A stretch of 64,000 nt of DNA from Salibacterium qingdaonense (GTDB taxonomy: Bacteria; Bacillota; Bacilli; Bacillales; Marinococcaceae): positions 1-64,000 of the forward strand of contig NZ_FOTY01000012.1 of the NCBI RefSeq assembly GCF_900114715.1. Reading direction: 5' to 3'. Numbering within the stretch: position 1 is the first letter of the stretch; every line of letters starts with the position of its first letter. The translations under genes were made by a program, and so were the position numbers. Of this stretch, positions 8,831 through 18,572 are shown piece by piece. Under the pieces are notes generated by a model, which did not search any database, was not told where the DNA came from, and was given only the letters and a program-made list of their open reading frames with translations.

Positions 8831-8998
8831 ATGTCAAAAAAGACACCAGATCATGAATACGAAGAGAGACATATTGAAAAAAAAGAAGATAAATCAAATG
8901 TAGCTGCAACTTTTATTAAATATTTCGCTTACGTTCTTATCTTTTTCGGCTTTTTATGGTTTCTCGTACAGTATGTATTCCCCATGTTTCCGCAGTAA
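8831..8998 (+). CDS. Small single-pass membrane protein
   Basis: A short gene of 55 codons. AAGGAGG (8816-8822) lies 8 nt before the ATG. The product starts [20 protein letters not shown], a very charged head, followed by one hydrophobic helix (about residues 27-50, [16 protein letters not shown]) and a short tail. It ends just before a strong terminator that it shares with sspE. I do not recognise the family; the clean ribosome site, composition and terminator support it as real. It would insert with the charged head in the cytoplasm or outside; topology is unclear. Confidence 0.65.
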   Translation: MSKKTPDHEYEERHIEKKEDKSNVAATFIKYFAYVLIFFGFLWFLVQYVFPMFPQ

Positions 8999-9029
8999 AC
9001 GGGAATCAAGATACATGCGTACACGATGT

Positions 9030-9073
9030 AAAAAGACCTCTCTGGATTTTGTAATCCAGAGAGGTCTTTTTTG
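9030..9073. terminator. Bidirectional terminator between the small membrane protein and sspE
   Basis: Stem AAAGACCTCTCTGGATT / AATCCAGAGAGGTCTTT with a 4-nt loop, an A-run on one side and a T-run on the other. It serves both converging genes. Confidence 0.93.
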
Positions 9074-9078
9074 TTACG

Positions 9079-9276
9079 TTACTGCTGTTGTTGATTCTGG
9101 CTTTTCTTCTGCTCGGACTGCTGGTTTTGTCTGCGGACTTCCTGTGCGTCCGTTTCACTTGCAAATTCAGTCTGCTGACTTTGACTTTGATTTTGAGCAG
9201 AAGCCGCGTTTTGACGGCGTACCTTCTTAGCGTCGGTTTGTGAAGCGTTGTTTTGCTGCTGGTTGTTCATAGCCAT
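9079..9276 (-). CDS. sspE: Gamma-type small acid-soluble spore protein
   Basis: A 65-aa, Gln/Asn/Ser-rich protein with two gamma-SASP repeats: TDAKKVRRQN (about 14-23) and TEFASETDAQEVRRQNQQS (about 36-54). The TEFASET segment is the signature of the GPR-cleaved spore amino-acid store that does not bind DNA. Start ATG 9276 follows GGGGGTGATG. Expression in the forespore under SigG is expected from the family; I could not identify a clear SigG promoter. Position between fabL and ygaC matches B. subtilis. Confidence 0.93.
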   Translation of the reverse strand: MAMNNQQQNNASQTDAKKVRRQNAASAQNQSQSQQTEFASETDAQEVRRQNQQSEQKKSQNQQQQ

Positions 9277-9299
9277 TCTTCATCACCCCCACATCGATT

Positions 9300-9324
9300 A
9301 ATCTGCCCGCTCATCCGGCAGATT
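9300..9324 (-). terminator. Hairpin between fabL and sspE
   Basis: Inverted repeat AATCTGCC / GGCAGATT with a 9-nt loop, just after fabL and before sspE. There is no long T-run, so it may be a weak terminator for fabL. Confidence 0.4.
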
Positions 9325-9346
9325 ATCCATAACGGTGGTGGTAATA

Positions 9347-10572
<1,226 letters not shown>

Positions 10573-10634
10573 CGTATAAAACCTGTCCATTCGCGGGATA
10601 GTAATGGCACGTATAAAACAGGAGGCAGAAAACG

Positions 10635-10997
10635 TTGGATAAACAAACGTACTACGTGAACCTGAATCCAATCAGCATGGATGATGTCAGCCGCGTGAAA
10701 ATACCGGACAGCAATCTGATTCAATACGAAATTGAGGCCGATCCGGAGGAGCTCAAATCCCTGGATGTGCTTTTAAATGAAACACAGGATCACGACCTGG
10801 AATCGCGCAACCTGCTCACGTTCCGTCATTTTGACGAATCCATTGAAGAAGACGACCGCCGTGAATTTCAGCGGGGCATGGACCATGTGCTGGAGAAGAT
10901 TTATGAACTCGGAACTCCGGAAACGAAACAAAAAATGGAGGAGGCCCGTATTCTGAATGACGATCCTAAACGGAATATGAGAAAGCCTCCTCACTGA
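10635..10997 (+). CDS. Unknown 120-aa protein, second of a tandem paralogous pair
   Basis: TTG-initiated, with AGGAGG at 10619-10624 upstream. Shared blocks with the preceding protein are KQTYYVNLNP versus [22 protein letters not shown] versus TIQYEIHATPNE, and EKIYELGTPETKQ versus QKIYELGAPETKE. The second copy is longer, with a basic tail (KRNMRKPPH). The segment 10573-10634 between them is short and both lie on the same strand, so they are probably cotranscribed. It converges on the SDR gene at 11006 with only 8 nt between. Function unknown. Confidence 0.7.
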   Translation: MDKQTYYVNLNPISMDDVSRVKIPDSNLIQYEIEADPEELKSLDVLLNETQDHDLESRNLLTFRHFDESIEEDDRREFQRGMDHVLEKIYELGTPETKQKMEEARILNDDPKRNMRKPPH

Positions 10998-11005
10998 ATG
11001 TTTTA

Positions 11006-11764
11006 TTACATGTTCATGTTGGACTGTCCCCCGTCGACATTAAGGCTTGCCCCGGTTACCCACGACGCTCGTTCCGACGCCATAAAGGCAGTCACATCGG
11101 CAATTTCCTCAACCGTCCCAAAACGTCCGGCAGGGATTTGTTCCTTTACAAACTGATTGATTTTTTCCGGATTTTCCTCCAGACGCTTCTGCCAGTTGCC
11201 GCTCGGATGAAGAATGGCCCCTGGAGCAACCGAGTTTACCCACACCCCAAAAGGTGCTGCTTCATCAGCGAGCGCTTTCGTAAAACTGATCATGGCTGCT
11301 TTTGCATTGTTATAGGTGGCCTTCCCGCCGGATTCCCTTCCGAAAATAGAAGAGATATTAATAATGCTGCCGCTCTTATCTTCTTTCATGGCGGGAAGAA
11401 CAGCCTTACTGAACTGAACTGCCGATAAATAGTTCAGCTGGATGGCCTCTTCGAAAGAAGAGAGCGGCGTTTCTTCAATACTGCCGCCGCTGCTTCCGCC
11501 GACATTGTTGACAAGAATGTCGATCGAACCAAGCGCTTCGACCGCTTCGCTGTATGCACGATCCCGCTCTGATTCTTCCTTCAAGTCCGCCTGAATCAAG
11601 TGCATGTCTCCCAGTTCTTCCTGCGCCTGCTGCAACCCCTCTTTTGATCTTGCTGCAATCGCAACTTCTGCTTCTTCGGCGAGAAAGCGGGCAGCAATTC
11701 CTTTACCTATTCCTTTTGAACCACCAGTAATGAGTACACGTTTTCCTTTCAGTCCTAAATCCAT
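11006..11764 (-). CDS. Short-chain dehydrogenase/reductase
   Basis: A classical SDR of 252 aa with TGGSKGIG (14-21), NNVGG (about 88-92), a catalytic serine in NISSIFG and YNNAK (YxxxK). The C-terminal [13 protein letters not shown] is typical of enzymes of the 3-oxoacyl-ACP reductase or glucose-dehydrogenase type. Substrate is not predictable. The start overlaps the last 10 nt of mutY (ATG 11764, mutY stop 11757-11755), so translation may be coupled. ATG 11764 follows AAAAGGAGACC. Confidence 0.85.
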   Translation of the reverse strand: MDLGLKGKRVLITGGSKGIGKGIAARFLAEEAEVAIAARSKEGLQQAQEELGDMHLIQADLKEESERDRAYSEAVEALGSIDILVNNVGGSSGGSIEETPLSSFEEAIQLNYLSAVQFSKAVLPAMKEDKSGSIINISSIFGRESGGKATYNNAKAAMISFTKALADEAAPFGVWVNSVAPGAILHPSGNWQKRLEENPEKINQFVKEQIPAGRFGTVEEIADVTAFMASERASWVTGASLNVDGGQSNMNM

Positions 11765-12852
11765 GATGAGGTCTCCTTTTCTTTTCGTTCTTCGAGTATT
11801 TTTTGATGGGATACAGGAAAGGCATACTGATTTATATCCTCCCAAGTTACCCACCGGCTGTCCGGATCCTGTACATTACTTTCTGTAGTCCACGCTTCAA
11901 AGACGGTGATGTACCATATTAAATGAGAAAAAACATGTTCCACTTTTTGAACCGGTTCTTTAACCTGAGCGGTCACTCCGTATTCGCCGGCAAGATAATG
12001 TTCCAACGCTTCTGTCCGCTTCCTGCCCTCCGGCACCTCCGTATTTGGAAACTCCCAGAGTCTGGCAAGCAGCCCCGTCTCCCCGCGTTGATGAATAAGA
12101 ATCTGTCCGTGTTCATTTTTCACCACCGCAGCAGCCATATCTTTAGCTTTCGGAGGTTTCTTTTTTGCTTTCACCGGAAGATCTTCCGCCGTACCTGCCC
12201 GGCGCGCTTCACAGAAATCCTGAACCGGACAAAGCAGACAACCCGGGGATTTCGGCGTACAAACGAGCGCGCCAAGTTCCATCACGGCCTGGTTAAATTC
12301 AGACGGCTTCACCTCTTCCAGAAATGGAGCCACAAGAGATTCAAATCGTTTTCTTGTTTTTGCTTTCCCTATATCATCGGAAATATTGAAAATCCGCGAG
12401 AACACCCGCATCACGTTTCCATCTACTGCAGGTTCGGGTTTTTCGTAAGCGATGCTGAGCACCGCCCCTGACGTGTACGGTCCTACCCCCTTCAGCGACG
12501 AAAAAGCATCCCGGTCTTCCGGGACTCTGCCTCCGTATTCTTCCACCACTTCTTTCACTGCAGTCTGCAGGTTACGTACTCTGGAATAATAACCAAGACC
12601 TTCCCATGCTTTCATCACCTTTTCCTCTTCAGCATACGCGAGAGCTTCCGGGGTTGGAAATTCATTCATAAAATGATGAAAATACGGGATAACGGTATCT
12701 ACTTTTGTCTGCTGCAGCATAATTTCAGAGACCCACACTTTGTAGGGGTCCTGGTCCTGCCGCCACGGCAGTTCCCGTTTATGATGGCTGTGCCACGACA
12801 GCAGAGCATCCTGAAAGGCATGAATTGTTTCATCATCGGTGTATGTGTGCAT
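11755..12852 (-). CDS. mutY: A/G-specific adenine DNA glycosylase MutY
   Basis: Removes adenine mispaired with 8-oxoguanine. The 365-aa protein contains [20 protein letters not shown] and LQQTKV with the catalytic Glu (about 37-43), the helix-hairpin-helix [12 protein letters not shown] (about 113-124), VDGNV with the catalytic Asp, and the [4Fe-4S] signature C-x6-C-x2-C-x5-C ([17 protein letters not shown], about 193-209). The C-terminal third (230-360) is the NUDIX-like 8-oxoG reader domain. ATG 12852 has GGAGGAACGTGAC upstream and starts 1 nt after the stop of the preceding gene, so they are coupled. Confidence 0.96.
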   Translation of the reverse strand: MHTYTDDETIHAFQDALLSWHSHHKRELPWRQDQDPYKVWVSEIMLQQTKVDTVIPYFHHFMNEFPTPEALAYAEEEKVMKAWEGLGYYSRVRNLQTAVKEVVEEYGGRVPEDRDAFSSLKGVGPYTSGAVLSIAYEKPEPAVDGNVMRVFSRIFNISDDIGKAKTRKRFESLVAPFLEEVKPSEFNQAVMELGALVCTPKSPGCLLCPVQDFCEARRAGTAEDLPVKAKKKPPKAKDMAAAVVKNEHGQILIHQRGETGLLARLWEFPNTEVPEGRKRTEALEHYLAGEYGVTAQVKEPVQKVEHVFSHLIWYITVFEAWTTESNVQDPDSRWVTWEDINQYAFPVSHQKILEERKEKETSSWI

Positions 12853-12853
12853 G

Positions 12854-13192
12854 TCACGTTCCTCCAAGCTTTTCTTCCAGTTCATCATTTTTGGACACAA
12901 ATCCCCAGCAATGAAGATGGTCCAGGCCGCCTTCCAGACATTCGTCCAATTTTCCGAACACCGGATGATTCTTTGAACGACGGGCCTCTTTTACGGTATG
13001 ATAGACAGACAGGCTTTCGAGTTCGAACATTTCTACATATAATCTGTCTTGATCAACAGCTTCCAGCCACTGGAAAGAAGAAGCACCTAAGGCGTCAAGG
13101 GCTTGGGCTGTTTCCTCCATGAGCTGCCTGTACCGCTGCTCTTTGCCGGCGGCAATTTTATACTCTATAAAGATATGTATTTTTTTCTGCAT
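12854..13192 (-). CDS. Unknown 112-aa protein upstream of and coupled to mutY
   Basis: The stop codon lies 1 nt from the mutY start, so the two genes are cotranslated. The sequence alternates strand and helix ([21 protein letters not shown] ... [24 protein letters not shown]), which looks like the dimeric alpha/beta-barrel (ABM or NIPSNAP-like) fold: a ferredoxin-like small domain that often binds heme or hydrophobic compounds. I do not recognise the family and do not assign a reaction. The N-terminal MQKKIHIF start has no strong Shine-Dalgarno (AAAGG is about 9 nt upstream only in weak form). Confidence 0.65.
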   Translation of the reverse strand: MQKKIHIFIEYKIAAGKEQRYRQLMEETAQALDALGASSFQWLEAVDQDRLYVEMFELESLSVYHTVKEARRSKNHPVFGKLDECLEGGLDHLHCWGFVSKNDELEEKLGGT

Positions 13193-13300
13193 ACGGTTTT
13201 ATTCCCCTTTTGATGCGTTCTATAATCGGGTATAACTAATACAGCCGGGAAAATGCGGAGTAATCGGTTTACCCAACGTGATTGAAGGAGGACACCGCGA

Positions 13301-14284
13301 ATGGATACAGCCACACATGTTGTGATGGGGGTCGGAATTGGTGCACTTGCTGCACTCGATCCGGTCGTTTCCGAGTCTTCCGCTTCCATGCAGACTGTCA
13401 TGGCAGCTGTTATCATCGGCTCCCAGGCTCCGGATTTTGATACAGTACTGAAGCTGAAAAACAACGCCGTCTACATACGATATCACAGAGGACCGACCCA
13501 TTCGATTCCGGCTGTTCTGCTCTGGCCGCTGGCTGTGGCTGGTACCGTTTTCGCTTTTTCACCGGAAGTGTCCTTTATACATCTTTGGCTTTGGACCTTT
13601 CTGGCGGTGTTTCTGCACGTCTTTGTTGACATTTTTAACGCGTACGGCACCCAGGCGCTCTCCCCATTCAACAAGAAATGGGTGGCACTCGGGGTCATCA
13701 ATATTTTTGATCCACTTATCTTTTTTGCCCACATTTTCGCGTTTATATTATGGCGGTACGGGGCTCCTCCGGGGATAACGATGATTCTGCTGTATACCGG
13801 CCTGATTTTTTATTATATATGGCGTAGTCTCGCCAAAAACAAGGTGCTGCAGCTGGCCCGGCAGTTTCATCCCGGAGCGACGCATTTTTTTATTTCCCCT
13901 ACATTTAACTGGTACAAGTGGCATCTGGTCATCCGCACCACTGACAGGCTTCACGTCACAGAAGTCCGTAATGCCAGGCTCCGCTATCTGGAGAGCTATC
14001 CATTTGAGCCTATCCCTGAGGACAGGGTCATCAATAAAGCCCGTGAGGACAAAAATCTGGCTGCCTTTCTCTCGTTTTCACCGACGTACCGCTGGATTGT
14101 CCACGAGTCCGGCAGCGGCTGGGAAGTGAAATTCATTGACCTTCGTTACCGAAGCAAAGGTTATTATCCTTTTGTTGCCGTCGTTCGGATGAATCAGGAT
14201 TTATCCATTCACACGTCCTACACCGGCTGGATCTACAGCGACGAAACATTGGAAAAAAAGTTAAAGCAGGGAGAAAAACGATAA
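13301..14284 (+). CDS. yfhP: Membrane-bound metal-dependent hydrolase-like protein (YfhP, YdjM family)
   Basis: A 327-aa protein starting MDTATHVVMGVGIGA and with HRGPTHS near residue 65, the His/Asp pattern of the YdjM/LexA-binding hydrolase family (PF04307). About four to six transmembrane helices lie between residues 30 and 190; the last 130 residues are soluble. Orthologous in position to B. subtilis yfhP beside mutY. Family membership is clear; no reaction is proven. RBS GAAGGAGG lies 10-12 nt before the ATG. Confidence 0.85.
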   Translation: MDTATHVVMGVGIGALAALDPVVSESSASMQTVMAAVIIGSQAPDFDTVLKLKNNAVYIRYHRGPTHSIPAVLLWPLAVAGTVFAFSPEVSFIHLWLWTFLAVFLHVFVDIFNAYGTQALSPFNKKWVALGVINIFDPLIFFAHIFAFILWRYGAPPGITMILLYTGLIFYYIWRSLAKNKVLQLARQFHPGATHFFISPTFNWYKWHLVIRTTDRLHVTEVRNARLRYLESYPFEPIPEDRVINKAREDKNLAAFLSFSPTYRWIVHESGSGWEVKFIDLRYRSKGYYPFVAVVRMNQDLSIHTSYTGWIYSDETLEKKLKQGEKR

Positions 14285-14298
14285 GTTTTTCTCCTTGT
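14270..14298. terminator. Hairpin at the end of yfhP
   Basis: GGAGAAAAA / TTTTTCTCC (14270-14278 with 14286-14294) overlaps the yfhP stop codon. It may act in either direction between the converging yfhP and yfhJ, but it is AT-rich and weak. Confidence 0.45.
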
Positions 14299-14305
14299 TT
14301 ATTCT

Positions 14306-14548
14306 CTATACATTTTTGAATCTGCTGTTGGTTGGTTCGTACCGGTGGAGGTGGGGTCCGTATTGTTCCAGCCACTTCTTTACAATTGTCTCGGTAACTT
14401 CCGGTCCTTTGTACTCCCGGCCGGACCTGGCGCGGGTGGTTTCAAAGTCTTCCCATAAATGCTCAACCCAGCTCCTTGCCTCCTCTGCACTTAACTCCGG
14501 ATTCAAGAGCCTCAGCTGGTCGGTCAGCCTCTCGAAAACAGGTTCCAT
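14306..14548 (-). CDS. yfhJ: YfhJ family protein (WVELL family)
   Basis: A small protein of 80 aa with the family signature as WVEHLWEDFE (about 27-36; the reference motif is WVELL) and KKWLEQYGP near the middle. ATG 14548 has AAAGG 9 nt upstream; the GTG at 14557 lies inside that ribosome site. It is the last of the leftward set recX-yfhH-yfhJ. No function is known for the family. Confidence 0.8.
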   Translation of the reverse strand: MEPVFERLTDQLRLLNPELSAEEARSWVEHLWEDFETTRARSGREYKGPEVTETIVKKWLEQYGPHLHRYEPTNSRFKNV

Positions 14549-14562
14549 CTTTATCACCCTTT

Positions 14563-14886
14563 CTACAACGACGTTGGTTTCACCTTATCCAAGAGTGAAA
14601 TCGGCACCGCTTCCAGCTTGTCCGATCGTTCTCTGAACCCCCAAGCGAATACCCCGTTATAATATTTCACAAAAAAAGTATTTGCCTCCTGCTTGAGGGA
14701 ATAGCGCTGCCCGGCCATGAAATCATCGGGATTCAGTAAATACGCTTCCGCCATGATACGTCTTTGTTCCTGAATGGCGAAATCACTCGCATTCCCAAGC
14801 TGCTGAGCTTTATTTGACTTCTCATGAAGTTCACGGATTTCGTCCCATAATTCCTGTTCGGTCATCTGACTGTATTTCTTCTTCAT
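14563..14886 (-). CDS. yfhH: YfhH family protein (DUF1811)
   Basis: A 107-aa protein whose N-terminus KKKYSQMTEQELWDEI is the DUF1811 signature. The C-terminal half is an SH3-like beta segment (NTFFVKYYNGVFAWGFRE). AAAGGAG lies ahead of the ATG. The start lies inside the last 56 nt of recX, read in another frame, so its translation probably depends on recX translation. Function unknown. Confidence 0.88.
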   Translation of the reverse strand: MKKKYSQMTEQELWDEIRELHEKSNKAQQLGNASDFAIQEQRRIMAEAYLLNPDDFMAGQRYSLKQEANTFFVKYYNGVFAWGFRERSDKLEAVPISLLDKVKPTSL

Positions 14887-15703
14887 CCTGCTGTCTCCTT
14901 TCTCTGACGTCCTCCAGAAACTCCTGAATAAAAGAAAGCGGAAAACCTTTCCGGTATAAATGTTCCTTCAATTTCATTTCCAGCGTATAGCCGTCATATT
15001 TGTCTTTCCATTTCCGCAGTGCCTTCTCCCCCTGCTGGAATACTGCTTCCCGCTCTTCATCCTCCGGCTGCTCCAAAGCCGCTTTGTTCCAGGCTTCTTC
15101 TGCAGTTTCACGGAAAAAACCTTTTCTTATCATGGCATTCATGAGCCTTATTTTCATTGCTGAAGCAGACTCATTCTTCTTGGGTTTACCTTTTTTTTCG
15201 AGAAAGGTGTCCGCGGCTTCCAGCTGCATGTCCGGCGTGAACTGCAGAAGCGCCTGCTCGGCAAGGTGCTCTGACACCCCTTTTTGATAAAGTTGTTCTT
15301 TGATAACCACCGGCCCTTTATCCGATGTATTCATTTTAGTGCGGACAAAAGCCATCGCAAATTCTTCATCCTGAAGGAATCGGTATTCTTTCAGACGGCT
15401 GATCGCTTTTTCCACTGCTTCGGGTTCATATTCTTTTTGGTACAGATACTGTCTTACCTGGTATTCCGTACGCATTGAACTGGCTAAATAGTGAAGCGCG
15501 TCATTCCAGCATTTACGCTTTTGATCAGCCGCCTTAATAGCTTCGATGTCCTGCTCGGACAGGATCATTCCTTTTTGAAGCTGCCACTCTACAAGAACCT
15601 GTTCGTCTACGCTGAACGCGTATTCTTCTTTTTCTCCGTCTTTCAAAAAGACATTAAAACGGTCCGATCGTTTTTGCTGCGTTGTCAGTTTGGCGATTTT
15701 CAT
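14831..15703 (-). CDS. recX: Recombination regulator RecX
   Basis: A 290-aa modulator of RecA filaments, somewhat longer than the roughly 265 aa of B. subtilis RecX. It consists of three or more three-helix repeats: DALHYLASSMRTEYQVRQYL (about 69-88), the middle repeat with DEEFAMAFVRTKMN, and a C-terminal repeat MKLKEHLYRKGFPLSFIQEF. The additional 25 residues at the end (Arg/Glu/Asp-rich) are those that overlap yfhH. Start ATG 15703 has GAGGAAAC 4-8 nt upstream. Divergent from yfhF. Confidence 0.92.
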   Translation of the reverse strand: MKIAKLTTQQKRSDRFNVFLKDGEKEEYAFSVDEQVLVEWQLQKGMILSEQDIEAIKAADQKRKCWNDALHYLASSMRTEYQVRQYLYQKEYEPEAVEKAISRLKEYRFLQDEEFAMAFVRTKMNTSDKGPVVIKEQLYQKGVSEHLAEQALLQFTPDMQLEAADTFLEKKGKPKKNESASAMKIRLMNAMIRKGFFRETAEEAWNKAALEQPEDEEREAVFQQGEKALRKWKDKYDGYTLEMKLKEHLYRKGFPLSFIQEFLEDVRERRQQDEEEIQSDDRTGIMGRNP

Positions 15704-15826
15704 AAACGTTTCCTCGCTTCCAGACTGGAATTTGAAACGGTGACGTGATTACTTGCTATCCAATCAGGGTATAAATGACCAAGATAAGGATACTTCAACC
15801 CGAACCTATCGAAAGGGGAATGTAAC

Positions 15827-16729
15827 ATGAATATTGCGGTTGCCGGAGGTACCGGTTTTATTGGCTCCGCTTTAACCGGATACCTTACCGGACTTGGGCA
15901 TCATGTTTATATTTTAACAAGAAACAGCACCAGCAAACAGAATAAAGATCTGATCACCTTCGTCGAATGGCTCCAGCCTGAATCCCGCCCGGAAAACCAC
16001 CTGCCCGTTCTGGATGCCGTCGTGAACCTCGCAGGCACTTCCATTAATAAACGCTGGACGTCGGAGAATAAGAAGTCCATCCTGCAGAGCCGTCTGGACG
16101 CGGCAAGGGAAATCAACCGGTTCATCGGCCTCATGGACCACAAACCGGGAGTGCTCGTGAATGCATCGGCAGTCGGCTGGTACGGAACATCCAGAACCGC
16201 TGAGTTCACGGAAGAGAGCAGTCCGGCGGACAGGGATTTTCTGCAGTACGTCTGTGAGCACTGGGAAAAAGAAGCCTCCCGTGCCCGGGAAGAGGGAGTT
16301 CGTACCGTTTACGCGAGATTTGGGCTGATTCTCGATGAGTCCGAAGGGGCGCTTCCTCTCATGATGCTTCCCTATAAATGTTTCGCAGGTGGCCCGATCG
16401 GCTCCGGAAATCAGTGGTATTCCTGGGTGCACCTTCAGGACGTTATTCAACTACTCCATTTTGCGCTTGTTCATGAAAATGTGGAAGGTCCGCTCAATGT
16501 AACCGCGCCGAATCCGGAGCAGATGAAAAACTTCGGAAAGAAACTGGCCGCCGCTCTCGGCCGGCCGCACTGGGCCCCGGTGCCTGCGTTTTTCATCCGG
16601 AACCTGATCGGCGAAATGAGCCTGTTGATTCTCAAAGGGCAGAAAGCTATACCTCAAAAAGCGCTCGCGCATGGCTACACCTTTACCTATCCGACGCTCG
16701 ACAAAGCCCTGGACAACATCACTTCTTAA
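15827..16729 (+). CDS. yfhF: TIGR01777 family NAD(P)-binding epimerase-like protein (YfhF)
   Basis: A 300-aa extended SDR protein with AGGTGFIGSAL (5-15) for the dinucleotide, then the family segments VNLAGTSINKRW (about 66-77), NASAVGWYG and PLMMLPYKCFAGGPIGSGNQWYSWVH. This is the TIGR01777/SDR39U1 family, often annotated as cell-division inhibitor SulA-like, without good evidence. Substrate unknown. RBS AAAGGGGAATGTAAC precedes the ATG. Orthologous in position to yfhF next to recX. Confidence 0.88.
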   Translation: MNIAVAGGTGFIGSALTGYLTGLGHHVYILTRNSTSKQNKDLITFVEWLQPESRPENHLPVLDAVVNLAGTSINKRWTSENKKSILQSRLDAAREINRFIGLMDHKPGVLVNASAVGWYGTSRTAEFTEESSPADRDFLQYVCEHWEKEASRAREEGVRTVYARFGLILDESEGALPLMMLPYKCFAGGPIGSGNQWYSWVHLQDVIQLLHFALVHENVEGPLNVTAPNPEQMKNFGKKLAAALGRPHWAPVPAFFIRNLIGEMSLLILKGQKAIPQKALAHGYTFTYPTLDKALDNITS

Positions 16730-16740
16730 CCCCGGCTTCA

Positions 16741-16804
16741 AAAAATCCGAACGGAGCGGCTCCCTGTTCTACGCAGTAAGCTGTACCACCGTTCGGATTT
16801 TTTA
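16741..16804. terminator. Bidirectional terminator between yfhF and the glutamate dehydrogenase gene
   Basis: Stem AAAAAATCCGAACGG / CCGTTCGGATTTTTT with a loop of about 34 nt that contains a small secondary repeat. T-runs are present on both strands. Confidence 0.85.
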
Positions 16805-16841
16805 TTTCTACATTTTTTCACACTGACACGTTCCGTTCTAT

Positions 16842-18248
16842 TTAAAACAACTTCCCGTGCTTATAGAGCAGCGACGTGAGTCTGCGAAGAGCGAGGGAGT
16901 AGCAGGTGAAGCGCATGGTGTGTTCTTTTTCATGAAAATACTCTTCATATACTTTCTCGAGCGTAGACTTCATCTGCGATCCCATTTCTTTCACAATCTC
17001 ATCTTGGGAATACATTTCCGTCACACGGCTCTGCTTCCATTCAAGATAAGAAACGTGCACCCCGCCGGCGTTGGCAAGAATATCAGGAATGATGATGCCG
17101 CCCTGCTCCTGCAGATGCAGATCCGCCTCAACCGATACCGGCGCGTTCGCTCCTTCTACGAGAATGTCGGCTTTGATATCTTTCATATTCTCTTTTGTCA
17201 CCTGATCTTCCACGGCCGCAAAAATCAAAACGTCTACATCCGAGGTCAGGACGGCTTTAGGGCCGGCGGCTTCAGCGGTGATATTATATTCTTCAAACTG
17301 CTCTTTTGTATTCGGCAGCCGTTTAAATTTATTGTTATATTCCTGCAGCTTTTTGATATTCAGTCCCTCTGGATTGGTGAGGGTGACAAACTGATCAGAT
17401 ACAGCCGTTACTCTATGCTTGGCTTCCGAGCAGTTATAAGCTTCAAGTGCCGCGACGCTTCCGACATTTCCAAAACCCTGAACCGCCACATCGACCGGAT
17501 CATTGCGGTCGATTTTTTCGTGGAGACGATTGAGGGTTTCCCACTGACTTGAGCGTGACTCATTATATGGATCATCACTGCCTCGTTTGTTTGGAAACCA
17601 TTCATTCAATAAGTAGAAGTAACTGAGAAACGTACCAACGCCCGTAGATTCCCGGCGTCCTCTTGCACCGTTATTTTCAACGCTTTTTCCTGTAAACGAT
17701 CCGCTGTACGCCTGCCCTGGATGTATCGTTTTGTATTCTCCCACCATCCAGTCAATAATACGCTCATTCGTTCCAAGATCCGGCGCGGGAATATCCTGAG
17801 TTGGTCCGATATTCAGAGCAAAGCGCTGTACGTATTTTTTGCTGACAAGATTCAGTTCGCGCTCGGTAAAGTCACGCGGATTGATATCAACGCCGCCTTT
17901 CGCTCCCCCGAACGGAAGCCCGTGGAGGGCATTCTTAAGGGTCATGAGAATGGCGAGATTTTCCACCTCACTTTCTTCTATATTATCACTGAAACGAATT
18001 CCGCCTTTATAGAATCCGCTTATATTATTGTGCTGCACCCGATATGCCGGAATCCGCATAATTCCGCCATCCTCACGGGACACACGAATATAACTTTTGA
18101 TGATTTTATCCGTCGTTTTAAGTATCTCGCCGGCAGACTCCAGCGTCATGTCACGCTCTGAAGGATTGTCCATCTCCAGAAAATCTTCTTTTTGTTTCAG
18201 ATCTTTGATCACCTCTTCAATTAAGACTCTCGTTTGAGAGCGGTCCAT
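16842..18248 (-). CDS. gdhA: Glutamate dehydrogenase family protein (Glu/Leu/Phe/Val dehydrogenase), long form
   Basis: A 468-aa oxidoreductase interconverting glutamate and 2-oxoglutarate plus ammonia. The N-terminal domain has KGGIRFS, the catalytic lysine in LPFGGAKGGV and PAPDLGTN; the Rossmann domain has VQGFGNVGS and later NAGGVHVSYLEW. It is longer than RocG-type enzymes (about 425 aa): residues near 205-240 hold an insertion (NEWFPNKRGSDDPYNESRSS and neighbours) between the two domains. ATG 18248 follows GGAGGCAG. It is divergent from ectABC, whose EctB step uses glutamate as amino donor, so a link to solute synthesis is attractive but not shown. Symbol by family only. Confidence 0.85.
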   Translation of the reverse strand: MDRSQTRVLIEEVIKDLKQKEDFLEMDNPSERDMTLESAGEILKTTDKIIKSYIRVSREDGGIMRIPAYRVQHNNISGFYKGGIRFSDNIEESEVENLAILMTLKNALHGLPFGGAKGGVDINPRDFTERELNLVSKKYVQRFALNIGPTQDIPAPDLGTNERIIDWMVGEYKTIHPGQAYSGSFTGKSVENNGARGRRESTGVGTFLSYFYLLNEWFPNKRGSDDPYNESRSSQWETLNRLHEKIDRNDPVDVAVQGFGNVGSVAALEAYNCSEAKHRVTAVSDQFVTLTNPEGLNIKKLQEYNNKFKRLPNTKEQFEEYNITAEAAGPKAVLTSDVDVLIFAAVEDQVTKENMKDIKADILVEGANAPVSVEADLHLQEQGGIIIPDILANAGGVHVSYLEWKQSRVTEMYSQDEIVKEMGSQMKSTLEKVYEEYFHEKEHTMRFTCYSLALRRLTSLLYKHGKLF

Positions 18249-18515
18249 AAAACTGCCTCCTTTAATATGAAGTCTACCGCTTCCATTACCTATTCCATGA
18301 CATTCCAAACCTTAAATCGGCTGATTTTTTTGAAAAAAGATTTTGATCTCGTCAAAGGTCTCAAATCCAGCGGTACAAAAGGAAAAGCCGGAACCGTATG
18401 TTTCAAATCGGCTGTATAACCTACTATACCCAAGCATTATGTAAGCGTGACTGTCTTTATTAAGTGCAACGCTTAATAACGCTTAGTAAGCGCAATTAAT
18501 CCAATTCAACTGCAT
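18249..18515. other. Gap between glutamate dehydrogenase and ectA, upstream half
   Basis: No gene here. It would hold the leftward gdh promoter, not clearly identified, and the CGCTTA-type palindromes at 18442-18492. The whole non-coding span is 18249-18694; its right half holds the ect promoter and leader. Confidence 0.6.
18442..18492. repeat. Repeated CGCTTA palindromes upstream of the ect promoter
   Basis: TAAGCGT at 18442-18448; TTAAGTG / CGCTTAA at 18460-18466 and 18470-18476; perfect CGCTTA-G-TAAGCG at 18480-18492. These are four to five half sites in both orientations, ending 23 nt upstream of the -35 hexamer. They look like a binding site for a dimeric regulator. Confidence 0.6.
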
Positions 18516-18544
18516 TTGAATTTTTTTTCTGAGCATCCTATGAT
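18516..18544 (+). promoter_or_regulatory. SigA-type promoter of the ectoine genes
   Basis: TTGAAT (18516-18521), exactly 17 nt, TATGAT (18539-18544). The expected transcript starts near 18551 and has a leader of about 145 nt. A weak SigB-like alternative (TGATTA, then GGGATA at 18559-18564) overlaps just downstream. Confidence 0.6.
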
Positions 18545-18572
18545 TAAACAAGAAACACGGGATAACAAACAT

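Noticed and set aside
16857-17552. Large frame opposite glutamate dehydrogenase
   Set aside because: Antisense to a conserved enzyme; Cys/His/Arg-rich composition unlike a real protein.
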